Assembly (NCBI GenBank): GCA_004020315.1
Contig: SAQG01000013.1
Location: forward strand, 1 to 64,000
DNA: 64,000 nt
Origin: Mesorhizobium sp.
Lineage (GTDB): Bacteria; Pseudomonadota; Alphaproteobacteria; Rhizobiales; Rhizobiaceae
Direction: 5' to 3'
How positions within the stretch are numbered: position 1 is the first letter of the stretch; each line of letters starts with the position of its first letter. The position numbers and the translations under genes are program-made. The notes under the pieces are model-generated. The model had not been told where the DNA came from. It did not search any database and was given only the letters and a program-made list of their open reading frames with translations. Below are positions 8,811 through 17,888 of the stretch, one piece after another.

Positions 8811-9752
8811 TCATTTGTCGTATAGTTTCAGGATCGGTTCGACGCTCGAGGCGTCGTAGAGGCTGAAGGTGTGAATGTCGTAGCCGATCGGTTCGCCCGC
8901 GGCGGCGAGACCGAGCAGCGCCACCGGCATGAAGCCCTGTGCCGACGGGAACTGCCAGGCAGCGGCGTTGACGAAACCGGCCTTGACGGATTCGGCAGTT
9001 TCCTTCGAATTGCCCCAGCCGACGACCGGGATCTTGCCGGCCGGCACGCCGGCGCCGTCGAACACCCGCTTGACGCTGGCTGCAACGGAATCGCCGAGCG
9101 CAATGATTGCCGGCGGGTTATTGGCCACCATGTAGTCCGTCATCTTGGCGATGATGCCTGCCGGATCGGTGCCGCAATCGACCACGTCGTATTTGATGCC
9201 GAGCGGATCGAAGACGCTGGCAATGCCTTCGGTCTCGAGTTGCTGGTAGCTGGCGCCTGGCACTTCGACCGGCAGGAAGACCTTGTCGCCCTGCTTCACC
9301 ATCTTGTGGTCGACCAGATATTTCGCCCAGATGACACCGGCCTCCTTGAGGTCGGCGCCGACATAGGCCTGCCGGCCGGTTGCCGGATCGTCGGTGTTGA
9401 AGAACACGATCGGGATGCCGGCCGCCTTGGCCGCCTTGACCTCCTCGGTCCACAGGCCGGGCTGCGCCGAGGTGGTGGCGATGCCGTCCGGCTTGGCGGC
9501 AAGTGCGGAGTTGAAGGCCTCCTTCTGCGCCGCCATGTCGCCACCACTGAACGAGATCTTGCAGGTCACCTTGAGCTGGTTGCAGGCCTTGGTCGCGCCG
9601 GCATTCCAGTCGATCCAGAAGGCGTCCGACGGGCCACCATGCGACAGCAGGTAGAACGTCTTCTGAGCATCCTGTGCCAGCGCCGGTGCAGCCAGTGCAA
9701 TACCGGCAAACACGGTCGCCGCAGCCGCGATTTTCGATACGAGTTTCAACAT
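8811..9752 (-). CDS. mocB: Periplasmic sugar-binding protein, RbsB/MocB-like
   Basis: The 313-residue protein has a cleavable signal peptide (MLKLVSKIAAAATVFAGIAL...ALAQ, ~26 residues) followed by a periplasmic-binding-protein type I fold. The segments FYLLSHGGPSDAFW and PIVFFNTDDPATGRQAYVG are typical of RbsB-like proteins. MocB, the rhizopine-binding protein, belongs to this family. The surrounding MocA-, MocC-, MocD- and MocE-like genes make a methylated inosamine, inositol or related polyol a reasonable but unproven ligand. It is the substrate-recognition part of the importer encoded immediately downstream. Confidence 0.8.
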   Translation of the reverse strand: MLKLVSKIAAAATVFAGIALAAPALAQDAQKTFYLLSHGGPSDAFWIDWNAGATKACNQLKVTCKISFSGGDMAAQKEAFNSALAAKPDGIATTSAQPGLWTEEVKAAKAAGIPIVFFNTDDPATGRQAYVGADLKEAGVIWAKYLVDHKMVKQGDKVFLPVEVPGASYQQLETEGIASVFDPLGIKYDVVDCGTDPAGIIAKMTDYMVANNPPAIIALGDSVAASVKRVFDGAGVPAGKIPVVGWGNSKETAESVKAGFVNAAAWQFPSAQGFMPVALLGLAAAGEPIGYDIHTFSLYDASSVEPILKLYDK

Positions 9753-9789
9753 TTCTCTTCCTCCCTTGTTTCGTAGCCGAATCGCGCCA

Positions 9790-10704
9790 TCACAGCCCGT
9801 TGGCGCGGAATTTGCCGTCGAGGAATTTCTTGGCGCGCGGCACGTCGTCTTCCGAAAGGTGCTCGATGATGACCGGGATGTTCGGGTGCTTTTCGGACAA
9901 CCGCTTGAGATAGAGATCGTAGTTGAGCGAACCGAGGCCGGGCGCCGGCAGCTCGATCTCGCCGACGCCGCGAAAGGTATGGCTCTCCAGCGCGTCCTCG
10001 TCGCCGATGTCGGCGTGCTTCTCCGACTTGTCGCCGCCGGAGCGCTTGACGTCCTTGGCGTGGGCTATTCTGATCTTGTCGGTCAGCGTATCGAACACCT
10101 GGTTCAGGATCTGATCCATCCTGTCGATATTGTGCGTCTCGAAATAGTTGGTCGGGTCCATCAACAGACCGAGGCCGGGATGGTCGACCTGCGCGAACAT
10201 CTTCACCGTCTCCTCGACCGAGCCGACGACATTGTTGACATAGGTTTCGAGCAGGAAGACCGCGCCGTGGTCGTAGGCGGTCTGGGCAAGGTCGGCGATA
10301 ACCTTGCGGCATTCCTCAAAGCCTTCCTCGGTCTTGTTCTTGGGATGATGCACCCAGTCGGATTCGGTGTTGTAGGTGCCGGTTTCCGAGATCACGTAAG
10401 GCGTGCCGAAATGGCGCGCATTGCGGATGATCTCCTTCAGATAGCCGACGCGCCTCTCGCGCTCGCCCATGTCCGGATGGATGATGTTGGTGTAGCCCGA
10501 CACGCAGCAGATCGGCAGATTGTGGTCGCGGAAGGTATCGCGGACAGTCTTGGCCTTGTCCTTGGTGATCTGCCCGGCTAACAGGTCGATATCCTTGAAA
10601 TGGAGGTCGAGCTGCACGGTGTTGAAATCGAGCGCGCGGATCTTCTGCGCGGTTTCCTTGAGGCCGTACGGGAAATAGCCCGTGAAGATACCTGCCTGCA
10701 TCAT
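9790..10704 (-). CDS. mocC: Sugar phosphate isomerase/epimerase (AP-endonuclease-2 fold), MocC-like
   Basis: The 304-residue protein is a xylose isomerase-like TIM barrel. Metal-binding and catalytic-type residues are seen in ISETGTYN, FLLETYVNNVV, LLMDPTNYF, RIAHAKDVK and VIIEHL, each contributing an acidic or His residue as in IolE, IolI and related epimerases. MocC of the rhizopine cluster is in this family. GGAGG lies 10 nt before the tandem ATGATG start. It is placed between the binding-protein gene and the MocA-like dehydrogenase gene, so it probably acts on the oxidised product of that enzyme. Confidence 0.78.
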   Translation of the reverse strand: MMQAGIFTGYFPYGLKETAQKIRALDFNTVQLDLHFKDIDLLAGQITKDKAKTVRDTFRDHNLPICCVSGYTNIIHPDMGERERRVGYLKEIIRNARHFGTPYVISETGTYNTESDWVHHPKNKTEEGFEECRKVIADLAQTAYDHGAVFLLETYVNNVVGSVEETVKMFAQVDHPGLGLLMDPTNYFETHNIDRMDQILNQVFDTLTDKIRIAHAKDVKRSGGDKSEKHADIGDEDALESHTFRGVGEIELPAPGLGSLNYDLYLKRLSEKHPNIPVIIEHLSEDDVPRAKKFLDGKFRANGL

Positions 10705-10730
10705 GGTGTGAATTCCTCCCTGTAAGCGAT

Positions 10731-11834
10731 TCAGTTGATTGAGATTTCAGAAAGCTTGACCGTGCGACCCTCGTCGATCGAGCGGTACCCCGCTTCGACC
10801 AGCGCCATGGTCTTGACGTTGTCGGCAACGGACAGCGCCGGCGGCGTGCCGGTCTTCACCGCGTGCTGGAGCTGCTCCATCACCCCGATGAAAGCGTGCG
10901 GGAACCACATCGTGTCCCAGCTGGGCGTCACCCACTCGCCGTTGGTCGTCTCGATCGAAGCATAGGTCAGCGTCGAGGCAGAGCCGGTCGGCCAGCCGAT
11001 AGTGCCCTTGGCGACGCCCTTGGTGCCGTCGACGCGCCAGTTGATTTGCTGGTCGTCTTTGTAGCCCTCCTGGCGCGGACCGGACCAGACATCCTCCAGC
11101 GATACGGCAAGCACGCCGGACGGGAACTTGATCGTCGACACGGTGATGCCGTCCGAATGGTCGAAGCGGGTGCGCGGGTCCTTGCGCGTCAGTGTCGTGA
11201 TCTCGTCCGGATCGCCGAACAGGAAACGCAGCACGTCGAGATGGTGGACGCTCATATTGGCGAGAGTCAGCCGGTCATAGTCTTCGAGGAAGGTCTGCCA
11301 GTGCGGGATCGCATGCATGTCGATCTGCGCGAAGACGATGTCGCCGAGCGCGCCGCGGTCGATGATCTGCTTCAAGACACGCATCGACTGGTCGTAGCGC
11401 ATGTTCTGGTTGACCGAGAGGATCTTGCCGGCCTTGGCCGCCTCGTCGCGCAGTTTGACCGCTTCATCGAGCGACAGCGCCAATGGCTTCTGTGCAAGGA
11501 TCCCCTTGATATGCTCCTGTTTCAGCGCATGGCGGATCAGTGCCGGCTGCTGGTCCGGCGGAAACGCAAGGTCGATGATCTCGACATTCTCGTCCTCGAT
11601 AAGCTGTTCCGGCGTATCGTGGACGGTCGGGATCTCCCAGCGCTTGGCGACCTTCTCGGCGCTGGCCTTGGTCCGCGAGGCGATCGCCGCTACCGGAAAA
11701 CCTGCTTCCTTGTAGGCGGCGAGGTGACATTCGGCCATGATCATGCCGGCACCAACGCAGCCGATCCTGTATTCTCTGGTGCGGACTTTAACGTCCGGCT
11801 CGAAGCCGTTGCCCGCTATTTCTTCGCTTGCCAT
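10731..11834 (-). CDS. mocA: Gfo/Idh/MocA family NAD(P)-dependent oxidoreductase
   Basis: This 367-residue dehydrogenase has an N-terminal Rossmann motif (IGCVGAGMIMAE) and the AQKPLALSLDEA stretch that carries the conserved EKP-type Lys (here QKP). The C-terminal domain includes the MSVHHLDVLRFLFGD motif typical of sugar and inositol dehydrogenases. The family is named after glucose-fructose oxidoreductase, inositol dehydrogenase and rhizopine MocA. I chose ATG 11834 because GGGAGG lies just upstream; an earlier ATG would overlap the next gene. It probably oxidises the imported polyol before the MocC-like isomerase acts. Confidence 0.85.
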   Translation of the reverse strand: MASEEIAGNGFEPDVKVRTREYRIGCVGAGMIMAECHLAAYKEAGFPVAAIASRTKASAEKVAKRWEIPTVHDTPEQLIEDENVEIIDLAFPPDQQPALIRHALKQEHIKGILAQKPLALSLDEAVKLRDEAAKAGKILSVNQNMRYDQSMRVLKQIIDRGALGDIVFAQIDMHAIPHWQTFLEDYDRLTLANMSVHHLDVLRFLFGDPDEITTLTRKDPRTRFDHSDGITVSTIKFPSGVLAVSLEDVWSGPRQEGYKDDQQINWRVDGTKGVAKGTIGWPTGSASTLTYASIETTNGEWVTPSWDTMWFPHAFIGVMEQLQHAVKTGTPPALSVADNVKTMALVEAGYRSIDEGRTVKLSEISIN

Positions 11835-11869
11835 ATATTCCTCCCGAAACTCATTCCTTGCAGCCGCCG

Positions 11870-12931
11870 TCATCTTGCCAGCGCTCCCCCGCTTTGCCCG
11901 AAATAATGCACCCTGCCCGGCTCGCAGGATATCGCCACCATGGCATCCGGCCTGATGTCCGGCTGGCCACGCAGCAGCGCCCTCAGACGCGCCTGCCCGG
12001 CGGCGAGTGTCACGACGGTGTAGCCCCCAAGCGGCTCGACCTCGAACACTCGCGCCGGGCGGCCCGCGCCCCCCTCCGACCAGGCCTTGACCTTGATATC
12101 TTCCGGCCTGAGTCCAATCTCGACGGCATCGGCCGGCGCAGCTTTATCAGCGATGCGGATCGTGCCTTCCGCCGCCTCCACGCCCTCCGCGCCGCGCACC
12201 GACTTCAAGATGTTCATCATCGGCGAACCGAGCAGCCGCGCCACATAGGTGCTGGCCGGCCGGTCATAGATCTCGGCCGGCGCGCCGATCTGTCTGATTT
12301 TGCCGTTCTCAAGGATGGCCATGCGGTCGGCGACCGACATCGCCTCTTCCTGGTCGTGCGTGACATAGATAAGCGTCTTGCCAAGCTCGCGCTGGATGCG
12401 CTTCAGCTCGACCCGCGTTTCTTCGCGCAGCCTGGCATCGAGCGCCGAGATAGGATCGTCCATCAGATAGGCATTGGGATCGCGCACCAGCGCACGCGCG
12501 ATCGCCACGCGCTGCCGCTCGCCGCCCGAAAGCTGCGCCGGCGGCTTGTGCAGGATGTGGCCGATATGCAGCTTGGCCGCGACGTCGGCGACACGCTTTT
12601 CGATATCGGCCTCGGCGACCCGGCGTTCGACTAGGGGAAAGCGGACGTTGTCGCGCGCGCTCATATGCGGGAACAGCGCCAGGTTCTGGAACACCATGGC
12701 GACGTTGCGCTCGGCCGGCGATACTGTGTTAACGGGCCTGCCGCCGATCAGGATCTCGCCGGTATCGGGGGTTGCCAGTCCGAGCATCAGGCGCAGTATT
12801 GTCGACTTGCCCGATAGCGGCGGGCCGAAGAAGCAGAAGAACTCATTGTCGTTGACCGTGAACGAGGCATCGTCGACGGCGAGCGTGCCGCCATAGCGTT
12901 TCGTCACATTGCGAAAGACGATGTCGGCCAT
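11870..12931 (-). CDS. CUT1-type ABC transporter ATPase 1 (Walker B Glu to Asp)
   Basis: The 353-residue ATPase has a MalK/UgpC layout: ATPase domain, then a C-terminal OB-type regulatory region. Walker A reads GPPLSGKST and the signature LSGGERQ is normal. The Walker B region, however, is YLMDDPIS, where the catalytic Glu of the usual DEP is Asp. Its partner (12936-14027) has the complementary defect in its signature motif, so the pair probably forms an asymmetric heterodimer with one competent ATP site. Paired ATPases are known in the rhizobial GlpST glycerol importer. The gene follows its partner with a 4-bp gap. Confidence 0.88.
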   Translation of the reverse strand: MADIVFRNVTKRYGGTLAVDDASFTVNDNEFFCFFGPPLSGKSTILRLMLGLATPDTGEILIGGRPVNTVSPAERNVAMVFQNLALFPHMSARDNVRFPLVERRVAEADIEKRVADVAAKLHIGHILHKPPAQLSGGERQRVAIARALVRDPNAYLMDDPISALDARLREETRVELKRIQRELGKTLIYVTHDQEEAMSVADRMAILENGKIRQIGAPAEIYDRPASTYVARLLGSPMMNILKSVRGAEGVEAAEGTIRIADKAAPADAVEIGLRPEDIKVKAWSEGGAGRPARVFEVEPLGGYTVVTLAAGQARLRALLRGQPDIRPDAMVAISCEPGRVHYFGQSGGALAR

Positions 12932-12935
12932 GGTC

Positions 12936-14027
12936 TCAGTCCGCTTTCATGGCAAGACCGGTGGCAGCGTCGAAGACGCGCACCGACTGCGCGGCCGGCG
13001 CGACGACTGCTGTCTGCCCGATCGCCAGCCCGACATCATTGTCGAAGACCGCTTTAACCGCGCTCTCGCCCTGGCCGAGATGGACGATGGTGCGCGCACC
13101 GATGCGCTCGACGAAGGTTATCGGCAGCGAAAGCCCGCGGCCACCTTCGACCAGCGTCGCCTGTTCCGGCCGGAAGCCGTAGAACACATCGTCCCGCCCG
13201 CGCCGCACTGCGGCGGCGATTTCGGCCGGCAGCGGCGGTGTGACACCGAGCGGACCGAGGTCGATGACCAGCCCACGGTCGCTTTCCGCCGGCCTGCCTC
13301 TGAGCAGGTTCATGCCGGGTGCGCCGATGAAGCGCGCGACGAAGACGTTGGCCGGATCATTGTAGACTTCCAGCGGCGTGCCAACCTGCTGCAGCACGCC
13401 ATGATCCATCACCGCAATGCGGTCGGCCATGGTCATCGCTTCGAGCTGGTCGTGGGTGACATAGACCATTGTCTGCCGGAACTGCCGCTGCAGCTGCTTC
13501 AGTTCGGTCCGCATCACCGCCCGGAAGGCCGCATCGACATTGGACAGCGGCTCGTCGAGCAGGAAGATCGCCGGCTCCATGATTGCCGAACGGCCGATCG
13601 CCACCCGCTGCAATATGTTGACCGACAGCCGGTCGGCCTTGCGGTCGAGCAGCGGCGTCAGTTGCAGCATCTCGGCAATGGCGCCGACGCGGCGGTCGAT
13701 CTCGGTTTTCGCCGCGCCACGCATTTTCGGGCCGTAGGCGAGGTTTTGCCGCACGGTCACATGGGTGAAGATCGCATAGTTCTGAAAGACGAAGCCGACC
13801 CCGCGCCGCCCCATCGGCACACCGGCCATGTCGCGCTCGCCGAACAGGATCTTGCCGCTGGTCGGCTCCTCCATTCCGGCGATCATGTTCATCGTCGTCG
13901 ACTTGCCGCAGCCCGAGGGCCCGAGCAGCGCCATGAACTCGCCGTCGGCGATGGCGAGATCCATCGTCTTCAGGGCGGTGAAGTCGCCGAACTTCTTGAC
14001 CAGGTTCTGCAGATGGATGGCGCTCAT
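12936..14027 (-). CDS. CUT1-type ABC transporter ATPase 2 (degenerate signature motif)
   Basis: This 363-residue MalK/UgpC-type ATPase has canonical Walker A (GPSGCGKST) and Walker B (FLLDEPLSN), but the ABC signature reads RLSVNILQRVA in place of LSGGQ. A C-terminal regulatory domain is present. The start at 14027 is preceded by GGGAGG and overlaps the permease stop (ATGA). A longer reading frame that begins at 14774 runs antisense to the codon pattern of the permease and is not real upstream of 14027. Together with ATPase 1 it should power the importer encoded at 14024-17529. Confidence 0.88.
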   Translation of the reverse strand: MSAIHLQNLVKKFGDFTALKTMDLAIADGEFMALLGPSGCGKSTTMNMIAGMEEPTSGKILFGERDMAGVPMGRRGVGFVFQNYAIFTHVTVRQNLAYGPKMRGAAKTEIDRRVGAIAEMLQLTPLLDRKADRLSVNILQRVAIGRSAIMEPAIFLLDEPLSNVDAAFRAVMRTELKQLQRQFRQTMVYVTHDQLEAMTMADRIAVMDHGVLQQVGTPLEVYNDPANVFVARFIGAPGMNLLRGRPAESDRGLVIDLGPLGVTPPLPAEIAAAVRRGRDDVFYGFRPEQATLVEGGRGLSLPITFVERIGARTIVHLGQGESAVKAVFDNDVGLAIGQTAVVAPAAQSVRVFDAATGLAMKAD

Positions 14028-14977
14028 GCCGGCACCTCCCGCGCCATGCGCTTCATGGCAAAGACCGCTGCGATGGACAGCACGATCAGGGTGGCCAGCG
14101 CGATCGCCGCGACATAGCCCCAGATCAGGTCCTGGGTGGTGAGCTTGTAGATGTAGACGGAGATGGTCTCGGTGGCGACGCCGGGACCGCCGCCGGTCAT
14201 GATGTAGAGCGTGTCGAATATCTTGAAATTCTCGATCACCCGGATCGCCAGTGCGATGATGATGATCGTCTTCATCTTCGGCAGCACGATGGTGACGAAG
14301 CGCTGCCAGGGATTGGCGCCGAGCAGCGTCGCCGCCTTGATCTGGTCCTCGGGGACGCCGACCAGGCCGGCGAGCAGGATGAGGAACATCAGCGGCGTCC
14401 ATTGCCAGATATCGGCGACCATTACCGCAATGAGCGCCAGCGTCGGGTCGGAAAGCCAGGCGATGGTGACGGGCATGCCAGATATCGCCGACAGGAGGTC
14501 GTTGACCGGTCCGCCCGACTGGAACAGCATGAAGAACATGTAGCCGGCTACCGCCGGCACCACCATCATCGGCGTCAGCAGGATCGAGTAGAAGATCCGC
14601 TTGCCCGGAAACTCGTCGGCAAACAGCGTGGCGAGGGCGAGGCCGAGCAGGAATTCCGCCGGCACGCAGACGATCATGACGATGGCCGTGCGCTTCAGCG
14701 CGCTCCAGAAACGGGCGTCTGCTGCAAGGTCGGTGTAGTTGGCGAAATTGTTCCACAGCGACCAGGCGTTCCACCAGCCGAGGCCCGATAGCGGCGACCA
14801 GTCCGTCAGGCTGATGTAAAGCTGCATCAGGAGCGGGAAGACCGCAATGAACAGCACCAGGATCTGCGCCGGCAGTGTCAGCCGGAAACCGAGCCGCGCA
14901 CCCTCATCCGCCAGCACCGGCTTTGCCCGGGCGGCATTCATGGCCTCCTCCGAAATTGTGGCCGTCACCGCGCTCAT
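14024..14977 (-). CDS. CUT1-type sugar ABC transporter permease (MalF/UgpA-like)
   Basis: The 317-residue membrane protein has about six hydrophobic helices and the conserved cytoplasmic EAA-like loop around [20 protein letters not shown], which contacts the ATPase. This is characteristic of binding-protein-dependent importer permeases of the MalF/UgpA type. ATGA overlaps join it to the second permease gene upstream and the ATPase gene downstream, showing tight translational coupling. An ATG 12 codons in is an alternative start. Confidence 0.88.
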   Translation of the reverse strand: MSAVTATISEEAMNAARAKPVLADEGARLGFRLTLPAQILVLFIAVFPLLMQLYISLTDWSPLSGLGWWNAWSLWNNFANYTDLAADARFWSALKRTAIVMIVCVPAEFLLGLALATLFADEFPGKRIFYSILLTPMMVVPAVAGYMFFMLFQSGGPVNDLLSAISGMPVTIAWLSDPTLALIAVMVADIWQWTPLMFLILLAGLVGVPEDQIKAATLLGANPWQRFVTIVLPKMKTIIIIALAIRVIENFKIFDTLYIMTGGGPGVATETISVYIYKLTTQDLIWGYVAAIALATLIVLSIAAVFAMKRMAREVPA

Positions 14978-15834
14978 TGCTTGAGCGCTCCGAAGGTCAG
15001 CCCACGCACCAGATGGCGCTGGATGGCGATGCCCATGATGACGGGGGGCACCGCCGCGATCAGCCCGAGCGCTGCCTTGGCGCCGTAGAGCTGTCCGGTC
15101 ATCGAGGAGGATAGCGAGGCCATGTAGACCGGGACCGTCACCCATTCGCGCGTCGTCAAAAGCAACGCGATCAGATAGTCCGACCAGTTGAGGATGAAGA
15201 CGAACAGTGCGGCACTGGCCAGCGGCGCGCGCATCATCGGCAGCGTGATGCGGGTGAAGACGCGCCACCGCGAACAGCCCTCGACCAGTGCCGCCTCCTC
15301 GATCTCACGCGGCATGTCGTCGAAGAAGGTCTTCATCAGCCAAAACGCAAAGGGCAGCGTGACAATGCCATAGATCAGCGACAGCCCCCACCAGCTGTCG
15401 GTGAAGTTGAGGAAGGCCCACATGATCATCACCGGGGTCATGACCGCCATCGGCGGAAACAGGCGAAGCTGGATCAGCGCCAGCGGCAGATTCTGGCCCG
15501 AGCCGAAGCGCGACAGCCCGTAGGCCGCCGCGGTGCCCGCCGACATGGCGATCGCCGTGCCGAACGTGGCCGACAGCAGCGACGACAGGATCGGCTTGAG
15601 GGCGGTGCGGTCGAGCGCGACGATCAGACTGTTGGTCGACTCACCGAAGACGAAGCGGAAATTGCTGAACGTCGGGTTCTTCGGCCACCAGGTCAGGTCG
15701 GCGCCGGTTGCCGACCATTCGGCGATCGGCTTGAAGGCCATTGACACCATCCACAGGATCGGCACCAGCGTCACCGCCATGGCCGCAAGGATCGCTGCAT
15801 AGCGGAATATTTCGAAAGGAACGGAACGCTTCAT
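14974..15834 (-). CDS. CUT1-type sugar ABC transporter permease (MalG/UgpE-like)
   Basis: The 286-residue protein is the second permease of the importer. It has several membrane helices and the EAA loop [23 protein letters not shown]. The chosen start ([12 protein letters not shown]) puts a short cytoplasmic tail before the first helix; an in-frame ATG 16 codons earlier gives an unlikely basic extension. The ribosome site is weak. It overlaps the first permease by 4 bp. Confidence 0.86.
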   Translation of the reverse strand: MKRSVPFEIFRYAAILAAMAVTLVPILWMVSMAFKPIAEWSATGADLTWWPKNPTFSNFRFVFGESTNSLIVALDRTALKPILSSLLSATFGTAIAMSAGTAAAYGLSRFGSGQNLPLALIQLRLFPPMAVMTPVMIMWAFLNFTDSWWGLSLIYGIVTLPFAFWLMKTFFDDMPREIEEAALVEGCSRWRVFTRITLPMMRAPLASAALFVFILNWSDYLIALLLTTREWVTVPVYMASLSSSMTGQLYGAKAALGLIAAVPPVIMGIAIQRHLVRGLTFGALKQ

Positions 15835-15915
15835 TTTGCAGCTTTGCTGGTACCATCGTTTGCGGAGGGGAAGAGCAACCACTCCTCCCCCTCGATTCAG
15901 GTCCTGGGAGGAGGA

Positions 15916-17529
15916 TCAGCTGATCGGGTCGAGAACCGTAGGCCAGGCCTCCTTGTTGGTCTTGATGGCTTCAAGAAGCTTCTCCTCGCCGGTGCGGCGG
16001 ACGATCTTCTTCCATTCGGCCTCGGTGTCGGCCATCGCCTGCTCGGCTGTCTTGGCCTTGGTCAGCGCGGCGACCAGGTTCTCGTCCAGCGCATTGTGGA
16101 AGGCGGTGGCGCCGGGATAGTTGATGGTCGGCACTGTGCGGGCGACGGTCTCGCGCACCACATCCATGTGGTAGGCGTGATAGGTCTGGCGGACCAGCGG
16201 ATCGGAGAAATCCGACAGCCGGAAGGGATCGAAATAGCCACCCGGATTGGCGGTCATCCAGGCATAGATGCGACTTGAACCCAGCCATTGCAGGAACAGG
16301 TAGCAGGCCTCCGGATTCTTGGCCTGCGAAGAAACTGAAGCCGACAGATTGAGCCACAGCACCGAGCGGCTGATCAGCTTGCCGTCGAGCTCGCGGCCGG
16401 GTGGCAGCATCGAGCCGATCTTGCCGGTGACCTGCGAATCCTTGTTGCCGGCATTGTCGAGAAATTTCGGCAAGTTGGAGAAGGCGCAGGTCATGGCGGC
16501 GCCGCCCTTGGCGAAATTGCCGTACTGCTCCGGCCAGCCCCAGGAGATCGCGTCCGGCGAATGATGCGAAAGCGACGCAATGTACTCGTTGGTCGCGGCT
16601 AGGCCTTGCTCCGAATTGATCAGCGGCTTGCCGGTATCGTCGAACAGGAACTGGTTGGGCGAAGCCATTGAGACATAACGCTGATACCAGTTGGTGTAGC
16701 CCCAGCCCTGGTTGCGCAGATCGGTCGATCCAAACAGGCCCTTGTCAGGGCGCTGGAAGAAGGCCGCGATCTCGTCATGCTGCTTCCAGGTCTTCGGCGG
16801 CGCCAGCTCGTAGCCATGCTTGTCCGAGAAGGCTTTCTTCTCGGCCGCATCGCCGAACAGATCGGTGCGGTAGACCCAGGTCTGGAAATCGCCGTCCAGC
16901 GATACGCCATAGGTCGAGCCGCGATACTGGTTGAGCAGCGAGACGCCCTTGGCGCCGTTGACATAGCCGCGCTCGGGGTCGTCCCATTCCGGCTTGTACT
17001 GGGCGACGAAGTCGTCGAGCTTCAGGATGCCACCGGTTTCGGCGAGATCGCCGAGGCGGTTCCATTCCACCGCGTAGATATCATAGGCCCCACCCTTGGT
17101 GGAGATGTCCTGCATCGTCTTGGTGAATTCCTGGCCGTTCGGCACGCCGACGATCTCAAGCGGAATGCCGGTTTCCTTCTCCCACAGATCCTTGATCGAA
17201 GGCGCGCCGGCGGGAAACGGCTGCGTCAACTGGCCGATCGAGCCGTCGGACAGGCCAAGCACGATCTTGGCCGGCGCCTTGCCGGCCCCCTTCATCGCCT
17301 TGGCCGCCTCGATGGCGCGGCCTTCCGGCGTGTCGGGACCATACTGATAGAGCTCCGAGCCGTCGAAGCCAGTCGGGCCGCCGATCATGCCCGGCGCCAG
17401 CGCATCAGCCGCATAGGCGCGGCTGGGGCGGATGAATTTCGGTGCGATACCTGCGGCGGCAACAAGCACTGCCGCCTTTCCACCGGACGCCAGTAGACGG
17501 CGCCGCGACATGCGGATCATATCAGACAT
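15916..17529 (-). CDS. Extracellular solute-binding protein with Tat signal
   Basis: The 537-residue protein carries a twin-arginine type signal (MSRRRLLASGGKAAVLVAAAG) and is long for a CUT1 binding protein, similar in size to the GlpV-type polyol-binding proteins of rhizobia. It should deliver ligand to the permeases at 14024-15834. Tat export implies that it folds in the cytoplasm first. GGAGGACTCC lies just before the ATG. It is the first gene of the long leftward run and faces the LacI-type regulator across a 359-bp intergenic region, so it is the most likely direct target of that regulator. The ligand is unknown. Confidence 0.85.
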   Translation of the reverse strand: MSDMIRMSRRRLLASGGKAAVLVAAAGIAPKFIRPSRAYAADALAPGMIGGPTGFDGSELYQYGPDTPEGRAIEAAKAMKGAGKAPAKIVLGLSDGSIGQLTQPFPAGAPSIKDLWEKETGIPLEIVGVPNGQEFTKTMQDISTKGGAYDIYAVEWNRLGDLAETGGILKLDDFVAQYKPEWDDPERGYVNGAKGVSLLNQYRGSTYGVSLDGDFQTWVYRTDLFGDAAEKKAFSDKHGYELAPPKTWKQHDEIAAFFQRPDKGLFGSTDLRNQGWGYTNWYQRYVSMASPNQFLFDDTGKPLINSEQGLAATNEYIASLSHHSPDAISWGWPEQYGNFAKGGAAMTCAFSNLPKFLDNAGNKDSQVTGKIGSMLPPGRELDGKLISRSVLWLNLSASVSSQAKNPEACYLFLQWLGSSRIYAWMTANPGGYFDPFRLSDFSDPLVRQTYHAYHMDVVRETVARTVPTINYPGATAFHNALDENLVAALTKAKTAEQAMADTEAEWKKIVRRTGEEKLLEAIKTNKEAWPTVLDPIS

Positions 17530-17888
17530 TGGAGTCCTCCCTAGGGGCCTTGTTCCTCCACGGCCCTCATGATGGATATTGACGACACTATGGGAAGGCT
17601 GTCAACATCATAAATACTCAAAACACATCATAACATCGCAAACGGGGGAGAGAATGCAGTCCAGAGAGGTCACTTCGCGGCATCTGGTGCTTGAATTTTG
17701 AGGGAGCCGTGTGCCGCGCCGACCCTTTTCGATCCGGCTCGACGATTTGGTGTAGCGCGCTGGCTTGCGCATCGGCTAAGGCCGGATACATCATTTCCCA
17801 TCAGAATCGCGGATGGCAATGAAGTCGTCCGATCCGTTAAATCCGCGATTTTGATGCGCCTAGCGCACTTGCAATGAGGTGATCGACT
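17530..17888. promoter_or_regulatory. Divergent intergenic region between binding-protein and lacI genes
   Basis: No gene is visible in this stretch. It must hold the promoters of the leftward catabolic run and of the LacI-type regulator. It contains an AT-rich portion with the direct repeat CATCATAA (17609-17636 area), a short inverted TTGAC/GTCAA pair (17579-17605), and the longer inverted repeat listed separately at 17799-17856. Confidence 0.6.
17799..17856. promoter_or_regulatory. 16-bp inverted repeat upstream of the LacI-type gene
   Basis: CATCAGAATCGCGGAT (17799-17814) is repeated in inverted orientation at 17841-17856 with one mismatch and a 26-nt spacer. It ends 32 bp before the regulator's GTG start. 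It could be a pair of operator half-sites for autoregulation or an mRNA hairpin in the leader; the sequence does not decide between them. Confidence 0.5.

Noticed and set aside
12931..14117. A 402-codon plus-strand frame across the second ABC ATPase.
   Set aside because: Composition is that of an antisense frame (His/Arg/Asp-rich) and the opposite strand encodes a complete ATPase.
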